IMG/VR virus record: IMGVR_UViG_3300043409_001538 | Location: 1 to 37,451 of that record | Source: a virus | Length of the DNA: 37,451 nt | Direction: 5' to 3' (one strand) | Part shown: positions 1 to 6,329 of the stretch, in pieces | How positions within the stretch are numbered: position 1 is the stretch's first letter | How the letters are laid out: every line of letters starts with the position of its first letter | Position numbers and translations under genes: made by a program | Notes under the pieces: model-generated | What the model saw: only the letters and a program-made list of their open reading frames with translations | Databases searched by the model: none | Told to the model about the DNA's origin: nothing

Positions 1-54
1 GTTTCGCCCTAGGGTGGTTTTGGACTTTTCAACCGCCCCCCCCCCCCATCCATC
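1..54. other. Left window end, possible packaging-site region
   Basis: No gene is visible here. The segment contains an 8-bp palindrome CCCTAGGG at 7-14 and a run of 12 cytosines at 36-47. If the genome is circular or cohesive-ended, this stretch and 37407-37451 together form the only spacer between the HNH gene and the small terminase gene. That is the place where cos-type HK97-like phages usually carry their packaging site. This is an inference from gene order; no cos overhang can be recognised directly. Confidence 0.35.
36..47. repeat. 12-base cytosine homopolymer
   Basis: Twelve consecutive C residues lie 7 bases beyond the stop codon of the leftward HNH gene, so the HNH transcript would end in a G-rich tract. 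I noticed no other homopolymer this long. It could be a genuine element of the packaging end or an assembly/terminal-tailing artefact at a genome end. Confidence 0.9.
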
Positions 55-333
55 TCAAAAATTTTCTGGCCAGCCATCCACGCCGATTGGCGGTTTGTAT
101 TTTATTCCCAGATCTGCCGCCGATTTCTTTCTGTGGCACTCGACGCATAGCCCTTGGAGGTTGTCGTCGTCGTCCGAGCCGCCCTTGAATAGCGGGATTA
201 TATGGTCAAGCTCCTTCGCCTCTCGCACTTTACCAATCTGCTGGCATATCACGCACAACGGTTGTTCGCGAAAGATGCGCCGCCGCAACTTCTGTAGCGC
301 CTCGCCGCGAATCCTTTTGTTTGTTTTATCCAT
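55..333 (-). CDS. HNH endonuclease
   Basis: A 92-residue HNH-family nuclease. It has a zinc-knuckle pair C27-x2-C30, then the catalytic Asp43-His44 of the beta-beta-alpha-metal fold, Asn58, and a second knuckle C63-x2-C66 followed by His67. These are the full set of residues expected for a small phage HNH nuclease of the McrA/HNH type. The start ATG at 333 is preceded by GGGTGAAAT. If the ends of the window are joined, it sits directly upstream of the small terminase gene. In HK97-like cos phages such a nuclease works with terminase in DNA packaging or maturation, and that is the most likely role here. A free-standing homing-type HNH is the alternative. Confidence 0.9.
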   Translation of the reverse strand: MDKTNKRIRGEALQKLRRRIFREQPLCVICQQIGKVREAKELDHIIPLFKGGSDDDDNLQGLCVECHRKKSAADLGIKYKPPIGVDGWPENF

Positions 334-455
334 ATTTCACCCGAATATATCGCAACCAAGCCGCGACTCAAAAAGCACTTTGGAGTACCTGAGTACCCGT
401 TTGACCCGAGTTTCCCTATTGTTTACCTATTTATAATTAAAATACCTATTTCCCT

Positions 456-483
456 ATAATAAACATTATTTTAAAGTGTACAA
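456..483 (-). promoter_or_regulatory. Candidate leftward promoter inside the AT-rich core
   Basis: Read leftward, TTGTAC (complement of 478-483) is followed after 16 bases by TATTAT (complement of 456-461). The -10 matches the sigma-70 consensus at 5 of 6 positions, the -35 only at TTG. It would drive the HNH gene and, across a joined end, the terminase and head genes. AT-rich sequence makes chance matches easy. Confidence 0.25.
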
Positions 484-582
484 TATGCATCATCTCGGGT
501 ACTCAGGTACTAAATCAGTAGAATTTTCATATTCTTCGCGGCTCTCGCGAGTACCCGAGAAGTTTTAAACTCGGGTACTTCA

Positions 583-640
583 GCGAAAATCTCAGGTACT
601 TCATACTCATTCGCGGCTTAAAAGTACCCGAGATTTTCGC
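583..640. repeat. 19-bp near-perfect inverted repeat
   Basis: The arms 583-601 and 622-640 match as inverted repeats at 18 of 19 positions, separated by a 20-base loop. Each arm contains one copy of the decamer box, and the arms extend beyond it into GCGAAAAT. It lies just after the stop of the leftward helicase gene but has no T-run, so a simple terminator is unlikely. A dimer-binding site or a primase-recognised hairpin, as at plasmid ssi sites, fits better. Confidence 0.75.
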
Positions 641-655
641 GCCACATTTCTGCTT

Positions 656-2146
656 TTAAAAGCCCTCTTGCTCTGGCTCGGACAAAGTACCCGAGATTAG
701 GCTCATACCTCTTTCACGAATTGCTTTTAAAAGACTAACCTGCTCCGCTCCGCCAGCCATTTCCGCCTTGACGAAAGCGTAACGAGACCTGATCTTTTGT
801 TCCCCGTTAGTAAACTTCCAACGCTCGCCAACGGGGTTCTTGATCGCGACATAGCCCGCTCGTTGCATCCTATGGCTAATCTTTCGCGGCGACTTGAGCA
901 TCGCGGCGACCTCCTCTGCCCCGTCGAAACTAACCCCGAGTAATTCCGAACCGAAGACGATAGGTGGCTTCTCGAGGATGTCGAGAGCTTGCATAATCGC
1001 GTCGTCCGGCTCTCCCCAGCTCGTCGCTACCGCCTCCCAACCCGCTGTGCGCTCGACTTGCGCCTTGGGGTTAAAGGTCGAGAGGTCTCGCGCCGCGAGC
1101 CACGCCCCCACCGCCTTCGACCCACCAGCCTCGAACCACTCGAACAACCTCTCAAAGTACCTTGGGTCACCCTCCGTCTCGTGCCATCGTTGGGGGAGCG
1201 AGGAGTGCATAATGAACATTCGCCTATCCTCGGGCGGTATGAACATCGCCATCCAATCGTTCGTGGTAATGAACACGCGGAGGACGTTGATCACATAGCG
1301 GAGCTTTTGGTATTTATCGTTAAGAGGGAGCGTGTCGGGCGGCGCGACGATCATAGGCTTCAAAATATTGTACATCGAGGAGGCGTGGAAGTCGTCCTTG
1401 CTCGGGCGCACCTCGTCGATCGTGAGCATGAGCGTCTGGAGCCAAGGCTTATAGGGCGAGAAGAGTTCATCTGGATCCACGCCCTTACAATTCCAACTCC
1501 CCACCGCCGCCTTAATCGGCCACAGCGCCGCATCCTTCCCGATACCTTGCGTGCCCGAGAGTACGATCGCCGCGTTGCACTTCTCCTCGGGGCGCTGGAT
1601 CATGTGGGCGCAGTAGTTGAAGAAGAATTGATGTTCTTTTTGGTCTGGCCAAAGTTTCTTAATATGCTCAACCCACATCCACGCCTCGCCCGCATCCCCC
1701 TCGATCTCGGGCGGCGCTTTGTACTGGTTGTAGATGCGTCGTCCGGCGGCGGGATAAAACCCATCACGATCAATAAACCAATCGCGGATTATCTGGGGGC
1801 GACCTGGCCACCAAGTCGATCCCTCTACAAACTGATCGTTCTCGACGCGCAGTATATCCTTCGAGGGCGCGATAAGGCGCTCGCGCCGCCCCCTAGGGCG
1901 ACCTCTACCGCGTGGCGCGTCTTCGGCTGGGGGTTCGCCCTCAGTCACCTCTACCCGCCAGCTCTCGAGCGGTATCGACGCATCCACCGCTTTCTCCGAG
2001 TGTAGCGTCCCATCGCGCAAATCCCAGAACATCTCCTGCGATTTATCAAATATGTAATCCGCAGGCACTGCTAACCGCCGCGAACCGGATAGCGTCTCGA
2101 GGAGGGCTGCCTCTCGCTCGGCTGTTCTATCGTCAATATCACTCAT
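656..2146 (-). CDS. VapE/DUF5906-type SF3-like replicative helicase
   Basis: A 496-residue ATPase of the virulence-associated-E/DUF5906 type, related to superfamily 3 helicases. The N-terminal third contains a basic GRGRPRGRRER stretch. The ATPase domain has a Walker A loop GTQGIGKD, a Walker B strand ending in LTIDE and the sensor/arginine-finger segment ITTND followed by EDRRMFI. The C-terminal 100 residues look like a small helical, possibly winged-helix, domain. The ATG at 2146 is chosen over an in-frame TTG at 2164 because GGGAGCGGCGAGAG precedes it. Its partner is the RepB-like primase at the head of the same leftward operon, and the candidate origin begins in its own 3' end. The likely role is origin opening and fork unwinding, like the helicase half of P4 alpha. 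Confidence 0.85.
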   Translation of the reverse strand: MSDIDDRTAEREAALLETLSGSRRLAVPADYIFDKSQEMFWDLRDGTLHSEKAVDASIPLESWRVEVTEGEPPAEDAPRGRGRPRGRRERLIAPSKDILRVENDQFVEGSTWWPGRPQIIRDWFIDRDGFYPAAGRRIYNQYKAPPEIEGDAGEAWMWVEHIKKLWPDQKEHQFFFNYCAHMIQRPEEKCNAAIVLSGTQGIGKDAALWPIKAAVGSWNCKGVDPDELFSPYKPWLQTLMLTIDEVRPSKDDFHASSMYNILKPMIVAPPDTLPLNDKYQKLRYVINVLRVFITTNDWMAMFIPPEDRRMFIMHSSLPQRWHETEGDPRYFERLFEWFEAGGSKAVGAWLAARDLSTFNPKAQVERTAGWEAVATSWGEPDDAIMQALDILEKPPIVFGSELLGVSFDGAEEVAAMLKSPRKISHRMQRAGYVAIKNPVGERWKFTNGEQKIRSRYAFVKAEMAGGAEQVSLLKAIRERGMSLISGTLSEPEQEGF

Positions 2147-2306
2147 CTCTCGCCGCTCCCGCAATAATGCTCGGAGCGGACTCGATCGCCGAGCGCCGAA
2201 TAGGAAAGAAAACCCTCGCGAGGCGGAGCGGTTTGAAAAGCGGAGGAGTGCGTGGGGGAGCGCCTCGCGGTGAGGCGAGGGTGGTGTCTTTTGGTTTCTT
2301 GTTCAC
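2139..2306 (-). CDS. Possible 55-residue basic, proline-rich small protein
   Basis: A GTG-started reading frame exactly fills the otherwise empty 161-base gap between the 110-residue gene and the helicase. It starts one base after the upstream stop with AAGGAATAAC ahead of it, and its stop overlaps the helicase start by 8 bases. That is the coupling style seen throughout this phage. The product is rich in Arg, Lys and Pro and resembles no family I know. The Pro/Arg-rich composition is also what out-of-frame GC-rich sequence looks like, so its reality rests on the translational geometry only. Confidence 0.35.
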   Translation of the reverse strand: MNKKPKDTTLASPRGAPPRTPPLFKPLRLARVFFPIRRSAIESAPSIIAGAARDE

Positions 2307-2307
2307 G

Positions 2308-2640
2308 TTATTCCTTAAATACTTTTTTGATAGCGCGGGTGACCGCTTTCTTGGAGAGGGTAGCAGAGAGGCGCTCCGACGCGCCAAACGCCACATCGAG
2401 CGCTGGGGCTTGAATCGGGTTCCAGCGATCCGTCTCAATCATCGCATTACAAGCCGAGATCGCACCCCGCAGGATTTTCATCTCCGCCCGCGTCGTCTCG
2501 ACTCCATCGTACATCGCCGCGAAAGCGATTGTTTGGAACGAGAGACCAATCCCCTCGAGCAACTCCGCGCATGGCGCCCCCGAGGGCAATAAGTATAGGC
2601 GGATGAGTTGGGTCACGATCTGATCTCGCGCCTCGTTCAT
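2308..2640 (-). CDS. Conserved-looking hypothetical protein, 110 residues
   Basis: I do not recognise this protein. It is mostly helical, begins MNEARDQIV and ends in a basic KKAVTRAIKKVFKE helix. No cysteine or histidine clusters and no membrane segment are visible. Its ATG overlaps the stop of the preceding gene in an ATGA arrangement, so it is translationally coupled within the leftward primase-helicase operon. The position between primase and helicase suggests an accessory replication role, but that is inference from neighbourhood only. Confidence 0.75.
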   Translation of the reverse strand: MNEARDQIVTQLIRLYLLPSGAPCAELLEGIGLSFQTIAFAAMYDGVETTRAEMKILRGAISACNAMIETDRWNPIQAPALDVAFGASERLSATLSKKAVTRAIKKVFKE

Positions 2641-2813
2641 AGCCCACGCCTCAAAATCTCAATCGCCGCCACCACGTCGAGCGCCGCTCCAGTTTGGAGC
2701 GCGGCGAGTGCGGCGCGGATTTGGCGTTGAAGGCGCTGGATCTCGGAGTCTTGGTAAGTCACGTGGCGCTCGAGGTCGTCGATTGCTCTCTGGGCGGCGG
2801 TTTGCTCTTTCAT
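2637..2813 (-). CDS. Small coiled-coil protein
   Basis: A 58-residue protein whose central region (IDDLERHVTYQDSEIQRLQR) has heptad-like spacing typical of a short coiled coil, followed by an Ala/Leu-rich helix. The ATG at 2813 is chosen rather than an in-frame TTG at 2825 because GGGAGGCGAA lies just before it and because it overlaps the stop of the upstream zinc-ribbon gene as ATGA. No enzymatic motif is present. Such small coiled-coil proteins are common in phage replication operons as oligomerisation or anti-host factors; no specific job can be given. Confidence 0.7.
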   Translation of the reverse strand: MKEQTAAQRAIDDLERHVTYQDSEIQRLQRQIRAALAALQTGAALDVVAAIEILRRGL

Positions 2814-3217
2814 TTCGCCTCCCAAGGATCAGTCGCGTCATAAGGCAAGTCAGCGCCCTCGGGCGGATGAAAATACTGCTCCACCTCGCAGCGCAAGCAC
2901 TTCCTTCTCCAAGTCGAATGGGGAGCCCAATCATGCCTTTTTAAAAACCCCTCTTCATTCCATTTGTCGCATAATCTCGCTTCAACACGGAGCGCATAGC
3001 CCGCGCCCCATTCGTGTCCTTGTTCCTTCGAGCAAGGCGCTTTTCTCGAGGAAAAAGCGTAAGTGATAACTGTGTCCACGAGGTATTTCTCCTCGCAAGA
3101 CGGGCATTCAATTTCGTACCCGTCTTGATCTTCAAGCAACCCGCTGTACTCCCAGTGATCTTTCAGCTCATGATCGCAGTGTGGGCATATTGGGTGATGT
3201 TCAAATTTGTATTTCAT
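2810..3217 (-). CDS. Zinc-ribbon hypothetical protein
   Basis: A 135-residue protein with one clear N-terminal zinc ribbon: CPHC near residue 11 pairs with CPSC near residue 38. A second cysteine pair, CLRC, sits near residue 110 (motif WRRKCLRC), with a lone cysteine near residue 87 as a possible partner. The C-terminal tail is acidic and ends DATDPWEAK. The start ATG overlaps the 3' end of the primase gene by 4 bases. Stand-alone zinc-ribbon proteins of this size are frequent in phage early operons, and plasmid and phage primases often act with a zinc-binding partner. A role with the adjacent primase is a reasonable but unproven idea. Confidence 0.75.
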   Translation of the reverse strand: MKYKFEHHPICPHCDHELKDHWEYSGLLEDQDGYEIECPSCEEKYLVDTVITYAFSSRKAPCSKEQGHEWGAGYALRVEARLCDKWNEEGFLKRHDWAPHSTWRRKCLRCEVEQYFHPPEGADLPYDATDPWEAK

Positions 3218-4143
3218 TTCGCCGCTCCTTCTAGCTCTTCGATTGCTAGGTCATTAATCCAATCCGTTAGCTCCGCCCACCCACGATCGACGCAATGGCC
3301 GTGGTGACAGCGAAACGCCCCATAGTAATCATTCTCGGCGGCGGGTTCTCGGATAGCCGCCCCCGTGTCCGCGCCCCCAGTGTGATCCGAGACCCAAGGG
3401 CAACTCATCTCCGTCCATCCGCTCGGATCAGGCTCGTGCCGCTTTAGCATCCGCCGCTGACCCAAAAACCGATACGCCGCCCCAAACGCTCTATTCCTCT
3501 CGAGCGCCTCGATCGTCGGGAGCTTATCTCGGGTATACCTCCGCCCATTTATCGCTAACCCGAACCCGTTTAACAGCTCCTCGAGGCTATAACGCCGCGC
3601 GGTCAACTCGTGCATCTTACATCGCCACCCGCCATACTTCGGTTTCGCATTCTCGAACGTCGGAAGGCGACCCACTCGGGTGACTCCGGACATGCCTGGG
3701 TCTGCGCCGAGGAGTTTGGAGGAGATGAAGGCGCGTATTACTCCGTCAAACCTCATCGCGTCGCGCTCCGGCTCGCCGAGCAAGTACCACCACTGCTCGT
3801 TATTCGGACTCGTCTCAATCCTCACGCTTGGCGGCAACGCGGCGACCGTCGCGGGATCCACTTTTGTTCCCACGTCGTCCACCATTAGCGCCCTTCCCGC
3901 AGCAAACGTCTCCCCTCGCCGCCGAAATGACCCATCTCCCGCCCTCCCGAAAGAGGACACCGTCACGTACCCATTCCAACTGTTCGGCATCTCCAACTCC
4001 CGCCCGAGAGTCCAAGGGCGCGGCTTCCATGCGCTTGGGCCAGCCGTATTTGGATCGCCCTTAAAGCCGCACAGGATAAGCCTCTCGTCCTCGGGCAAAC
4101 CGCTCCCTAGGGCATCGAGGAATTCAATTGCTTCGTCGCTCAT
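3214..4143 (-). CDS. RepB-like DNA primase (archaeo-eukaryotic primase fold)
   Basis: A 309-residue protein resembling the RepB/AEP-type primases of phages and plasmids. The metal-site strand reads RALMVDDVGTKV near residue 88, followed by RIETSPNNEQWWYLL near residue 108. In this family these carry the acidic metal ligands and the substrate-contacting SPNN/SPGN loop. A zinc-type cysteine/histidine cluster (FRCHHGHC near residue 278) follows toward the C-terminus. The ATG has a strong TTAGAAAGGAAATTAA leader. It is the first gene of the leftward replication operon, with the SF3-like helicase as the last, so primase and helicase are encoded separately here rather than fused as in P4 alpha. Likely role: primer synthesis at the origin and fork. 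Confidence 0.8.
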   Translation of the reverse strand: MSDEAIEFLDALGSGLPEDERLILCGFKGDPNTAGPSAWKPRPWTLGRELEMPNSWNGYVTVSSFGRAGDGSFRRRGETFAAGRALMVDDVGTKVDPATVAALPPSVRIETSPNNEQWWYLLGEPERDAMRFDGVIRAFISSKLLGADPGMSGVTRVGRLPTFENAKPKYGGWRCKMHELTARRYSLEELLNGFGLAINGRRYTRDKLPTIEALERNRAFGAAYRFLGQRRMLKRHEPDPSGWTEMSCPWVSDHTGGADTGAAIREPAAENDYYGAFRCHHGHCVDRGWAELTDWINDLAIEELEGAAK

Positions 4144-4149
4144 TTAATT

Positions 4150-4163
4150 TCCTTTCTAAGTTA
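4150..4163 (-). promoter_or_regulatory. TAACTTAGAAAGGA leader before the primase gene
   Basis: The 14-mer TAACTTAGAAAGGA ends 6 bases before the primase ATG and provides its ribosome-binding site. The same leader occurs at 5554-5567 and, with one inserted T, at 8246-8260. A shorter version is at 15570-15579. Confidence 0.7.
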
Positions 4164-4237
4164 TCAAGAGTGCCAATTCTCGGGTATCTCGGGCGCTTCG
4201 GGAATCGCTCGCAGCGGTGCGGGTTACGCAGCAGATT

Positions 4238-4265
4238 TTGCGTTTTAAAAAATATGCGGCATAAT
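4238..4265 (+). promoter_or_regulatory. Candidate rightward promoter for the early operon
   Basis: TTGCGT (4238-4243) and CATAAT (4260-4265) are separated by 16 bases, in the 168-base divergent region between the leftward primase and the first rightward gene. A small GC hairpin (CCGCC/GGCGG, about 4273-4288) follows before the first rightward ribosome-binding site. The spacing and -10 are reasonable for a sigma-70 promoter, but the match is weak. Confidence 0.35.
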
Positions 4266-4311
4266 TTCCTCACCGCCACTTTCGGCGGCTTAACTTAGAA
4301 TGAGGTTGAAA

Positions 4312-4542
4312 ATGAAAGAACAAGTCAAAATCGTAATCGGCGCAAGGCTCACACTTTGCACTATCGTACGAAAAGCCCAATGGACGTTTATCCGCGCCGA
4401 CAAAGACCTCGGCGACGCTCGTTACATGGGGTTTGATTACTCTCGCGATTCGCAAGCCCTCCTGTCAGCAAACATGCGCGTACGACCAAATGATTTTTTT
4501 CGCGCCTCGACCTCCTTTGTAACTCCTTTGATCCTAGGATAA
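4312..4542 (+). CDS. Hypothetical protein, first rightward gene
   Basis: A 76-residue product that I do not recognise. It is basic at its N-terminus and has no cysteine pairs or membrane segment. The ATG at 4312 is preferred over one at 4300, because TGAGGTTGAAA places an AGG five bases before it, while 4300 has no such site. It opens the rightward operon, and its stop codon lies inside the AGGA-containing ribosome-binding site of the next small gene, suggesting coupling. Reading frames on the opposite strand overlap it, so coding status is moderately supported only. Confidence 0.5.
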   Translation: MKEQVKIVIGARLTLCTIVRKAQWTFIRADKDLGDARYMGFDYSRDSQALLSANMRVRPNDFFRASTSFVTPLILG

Positions 4543-4548
4543 CAAGCC

Positions 4549-4686
4549 ATGATCGACTTCGCTGACAAATCGTATTTGCGCCGTGCGCATATTTCTAACC
4601 CTTCGCGAGGAGAGGTTGCAAAATGGCTTGCCATATTTGCGCTATGCTTCGTGTCCGCTTTCGCCGCTTTGCACGCCCCCATTTAA
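4549..4686 (+). CDS. Small single-pass membrane protein
   Basis: A 45-residue reading frame with a hydrophilic N-terminal half (MIDFADKSYLRR) and one hydrophobic C-terminal segment, KWLAIFALCFVSAFAALHA, of membrane-spanning length. The ATG at 4549 follows CCTAGGATAACAAGCC, an AGGA at good distance. It fills the gap between the first rightward gene and the DUF932 gene. No family is recognised. Small early membrane proteins in phages often modify the host envelope or exclude competing phages; that is a generic possibility, not a prediction. Confidence 0.55.
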   Translation: MIDFADKSYLRRAHISNPSRGEVAKWLAIFALCFVSAFAALHAPI

Positions 4687-4705
4687 CTGTTTGGAGATCG
4701 AAACT

Positions 4706-5455
4706 ATGAACAACGCTACCCTTCCCCTCGCAGTGCTGTCTGCGACCGCCTCCCCCAAGACCTCGCACCGCTACGTCCACGTCAACTCCCACGAAGTCGT
4801 CCAGCGCATGGCGGACGAGGGCTATTATGTCGCCTCGGCGAAGATGAGCGCCCCAAGGACTCGTGACCCTCTTTTCGCTAAGCACTCTATCGAGTTTCGC
4901 CATCAAGACGCGCAAACCATCCAAGGCTCCACACCTCGCATCATCTTCGTAAACTCCCACGACGGTTCGACCTCCGCGAGCGCCATGGCTGGGCTGTACC
5001 GATTTGTTTGTTCCAACGGGCTTGTCGTCGGAAAGACGATTGACCGAGTGGCGCAACGGCACGCGGGCGACGCGGCGGCGGAGTTGATCGGGCGGATGAA
5101 CGAGATGGCGAAGAACACTGAGCGCGCATTTTCGCGGATTGAGGCTTGGTCCAAGATCCATCTCTCCTCGAATCAGCGCCGCACCTTCGCACGCCTCGCG
5201 GCACAACTCCGCTGGGGTTCGCCCGAGCTGTACCCCGAGGACGTAATCCTTGAGCCGCGCCGCGCGGAGGACGATAAGGGCGACCTCTGGAGCGTGTTCA
5301 ATACGGTACAGGAGAACACGGTGCGCGGCGGCTTGATCGGGGTTTCTCGCTCCGGTCGTCGCGCTACCTCCCGCCCCCTCGCGGATATTCAGCGTGACGT
5401 CGAGTACAACTCTGCGCTATGGACGATGACAGACGAGCTGGCTGAGGCTTGGTAA
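4706..5455 (+). CDS. DUF932-family phage/plasmid-like protein
   Basis: A 249-residue member of the DUF932 (phage/plasmid-like TIGR03299-type) group. Recognisable features are the opening HRYVHVNSHEVV, the central IEFRHQ strand and the GLYRFVCSNGLVVG block, which is the most conserved signature of the family. The start ATG at 4706 is chosen because TTTGGAGATCGAAACT precedes it; the frame is open further upstream but without a start supported by a ribosome-binding site. DUF932 proteins are widespread in phages and plasmids near replication and recombination genes, and their biochemical function is not established. Here it is followed by a 119-base regulatory gap. Confidence 0.85.
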   Translation: MNNATLPLAVLSATASPKTSHRYVHVNSHEVVQRMADEGYYVASAKMSAPRTRDPLFAKHSIEFRHQDAQTIQGSTPRIIFVNSHDGSTSASAMAGLYRFVCSNGLVVGKTIDRVAQRHAGDAAAELIGRMNEMAKNTERAFSRIEAWSKIHLSSNQRRTFARLAAQLRWGSPELYPEDVILEPRRAEDDKGDLWSVFNTVQENTVRGGLIGVSRSGRRATSRPLADIQRDVEYNSALWTMTDELAEAW

Positions 5456-5498
5456 TTTGTAGGTGTTTACCCTGATTTTGCTAAATTTCGCATTTTTA

Positions 5499-5551
5499 TT
5501 GGCGCAAAAAGCAAAAAAAGGGTAAATTATTGCTTACGGTAATTGTTACCG
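5499..5551 (+). promoter_or_regulatory. Promoter with operator-like palindrome before the zinc-ribbon gene
   Basis: TTGGCG (5499-5504) and TAAATT (5523-5528) are 18 bases apart and could form a sigma-70 promoter. Just downstream is a perfect palindrome, CGGTAA-TTG-TTACCG (5537-5551), a typical size for a repressor site near a transcription start. A wider inverted pair, TTTACCCT (about 5466-5473) and AGGGTAAA (about 5519-5526), surrounds the promoter. The layout suggests regulated transcription of the following operon. Confidence 0.45.
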
Positions 5552-5553
5552 GA

Positions 5554-5567
5554 TAACTTAGAAAGGA
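5554..5567 (+). promoter_or_regulatory. TAACTTAGAAAGGA leader before the zinc-ribbon gene
   Basis: An exact copy of the 14-mer leader found before the primase gene, ending 7 bases before the ATG at 5575 and supplying the ribosome-binding site. Confidence 0.7.
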
Positions 5568-5574
5568 ATTAAAA

Positions 5575-6282
5575 ATGTTAACTATTTCCCAAGTCGCCGC
5601 CATGAGAACCTCTGAGCTGGTCGCTTTTTACAATCACCACTCGATCAAGCCTGTCTCGAAATTCCAAGACCGCGCTACCGCCGAGCGCCGCGTCCTTGAG
5701 TTGGTCGCCTCGCTCCCTAGCGACGCTGACTATGCCGCTACGCCTAGCCTCGCCTCGATGGTCGCGCCTAACCCGCTCGCGATCCGCCCTGAAGCGGAGC
5801 GTGTCGCTGTTAAATCTAAGCTCTACACCTCCAACGCCGCGCCTCGTACAGCTGAAACTCCTTTCCCAGTCGCCCCCGAAGGCGCGGGCGAGTTGGCTTG
5901 CCCTAGCTGCGGCGCTACGCACGACCAAACGTATGCTGGCGAGGAAGGCACTGCGGCGGGCGAGCGGATGTTCTGCCATCACTGCTCGACCGAGTACCAC
6001 ACCGACGGCAAAATCTACAAACGCCCAGTTGCTAGCATTTCCCGCTCCGCCGCGATCGCTGCCTCTTGGGCTAACCCTGAAGTTGCGGCGGCTCGCGCCA
6101 CCCGCGTCGAGGTTGTTGTCGAGGGCATGGGCGCGTTCAAGTCTGTCCCAGCCGCCTTCCGCGCCCTTAACCTCCCGATGGGTCGTATGATCCCCTTCCG
6201 GCTTGTTATAAAGGCTCAAGGCGAGGCGACGTTCACCATGGGTGACCGAGAGTATTTCTTCCACTCCCGCGAAGCCGTATAA
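5575..6282 (+). CDS. Conserved phage protein with zinc ribbon
   Basis: A 235-residue protein of a type I recognise from many phage early regions, without an assigned function. It has three parts. The N-terminal segment contains SELVAFYNHHS and a conserved FQDRATAERRVLEL helix. The middle is a zinc ribbon with CPSC near residue 111 and CHHC near residue 139. The C-terminal domain includes FKSVPAAFRALNLP and ends in a beta-rich stretch. The last domain resembles small phage domains that follow or replace the N-terminal helix elsewhere. It has its own promoter-like region with an operator-like palindrome and the conserved leader, and a terminator follows, so it may be a separately regulated single-gene unit. 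Confidence 0.8.
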   Translation: MLTISQVAAMRTSELVAFYNHHSIKPVSKFQDRATAERRVLELVASLPSDADYAATPSLASMVAPNPLAIRPEAERVAVKSKLYTSNAAPRTAETPFPVAPEGAGELACPSCGATHDQTYAGEEGTAAGERMFCHHCSTEYHTDGKIYKRPVASISRSAAIAASWANPEVAAARATRVEVVVEGMGAFKSVPAAFRALNLPMGRMIPFRLVIKAQGEATFTMGDREYFFHSREAV

Positions 6283-6290
6283 GCCCACCG

Positions 6291-6309
6291 CGCCCTTCGG
6301 GGCGTTTTT
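6291..6309 (+). terminator. Rho-independent terminator after the zinc-ribbon gene
   Basis: CGCCC-TTCG-GGGCG (6291-6304), a 5-bp stem closed by a stable TTCG tetraloop, is followed by five T residues. It begins 9 bases after the stop codon. Confidence 0.75.
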
Positions 6310-6329
6310 CGCTTTAGGACTCCAAAAAA

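Larger units (their letters stand above)
384..695. repeat. Iterated AGTACCCGAG boxes flanking an AT-rich core: candidate replication origin
   Basis: This covers the gene-free stretch 334-655 (322 bases) and the 3' end of the helicase gene. The decamer AGTACCCGAG or its complement occurs exactly at 494-503, 550-559, 570-579, 623-632 and 686-695. One-base variants (AGTACCTGAG/CTCAGGTACT) occur at 384-393, 502-511 and 591-600, and a partial copy at 392-401. The composite AGTACCTGAGTACCCG at 384-399 recurs inverted at 496-511, so two composite boxes face each other across the AT-rich core 411-490. The core holds four T(A/C)CCTAT repeats (413, 424, 443, 451). Iterons plus an AT-rich unwinding region beside primase and helicase genes are the usual anatomy of an origin; the function is inferred. 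Confidence 0.65.

Noticed and set aside
989-2005. A 338-codon open frame on the plus strand opposite the helicase gene
   Set aside because: It is antisense to a gene with clear Walker motifs, has no ribosome-binding site and is rich in Arg and His, as expected from the complement of GC-rich coding sequence.
2261-2277. Hairpin CGCCTC-GCGGT-GAGGCG in the gap before the helicase gene
   Set aside because: No T-run on either side and it lies in a possible small gene; not enough to call a terminator.
4595-5206. Minus-strand open frame opposite the DUF932 gene
   Set aside because: The plus-strand gene has family landmarks and a ribosome-binding site; the antisense frame has neither.
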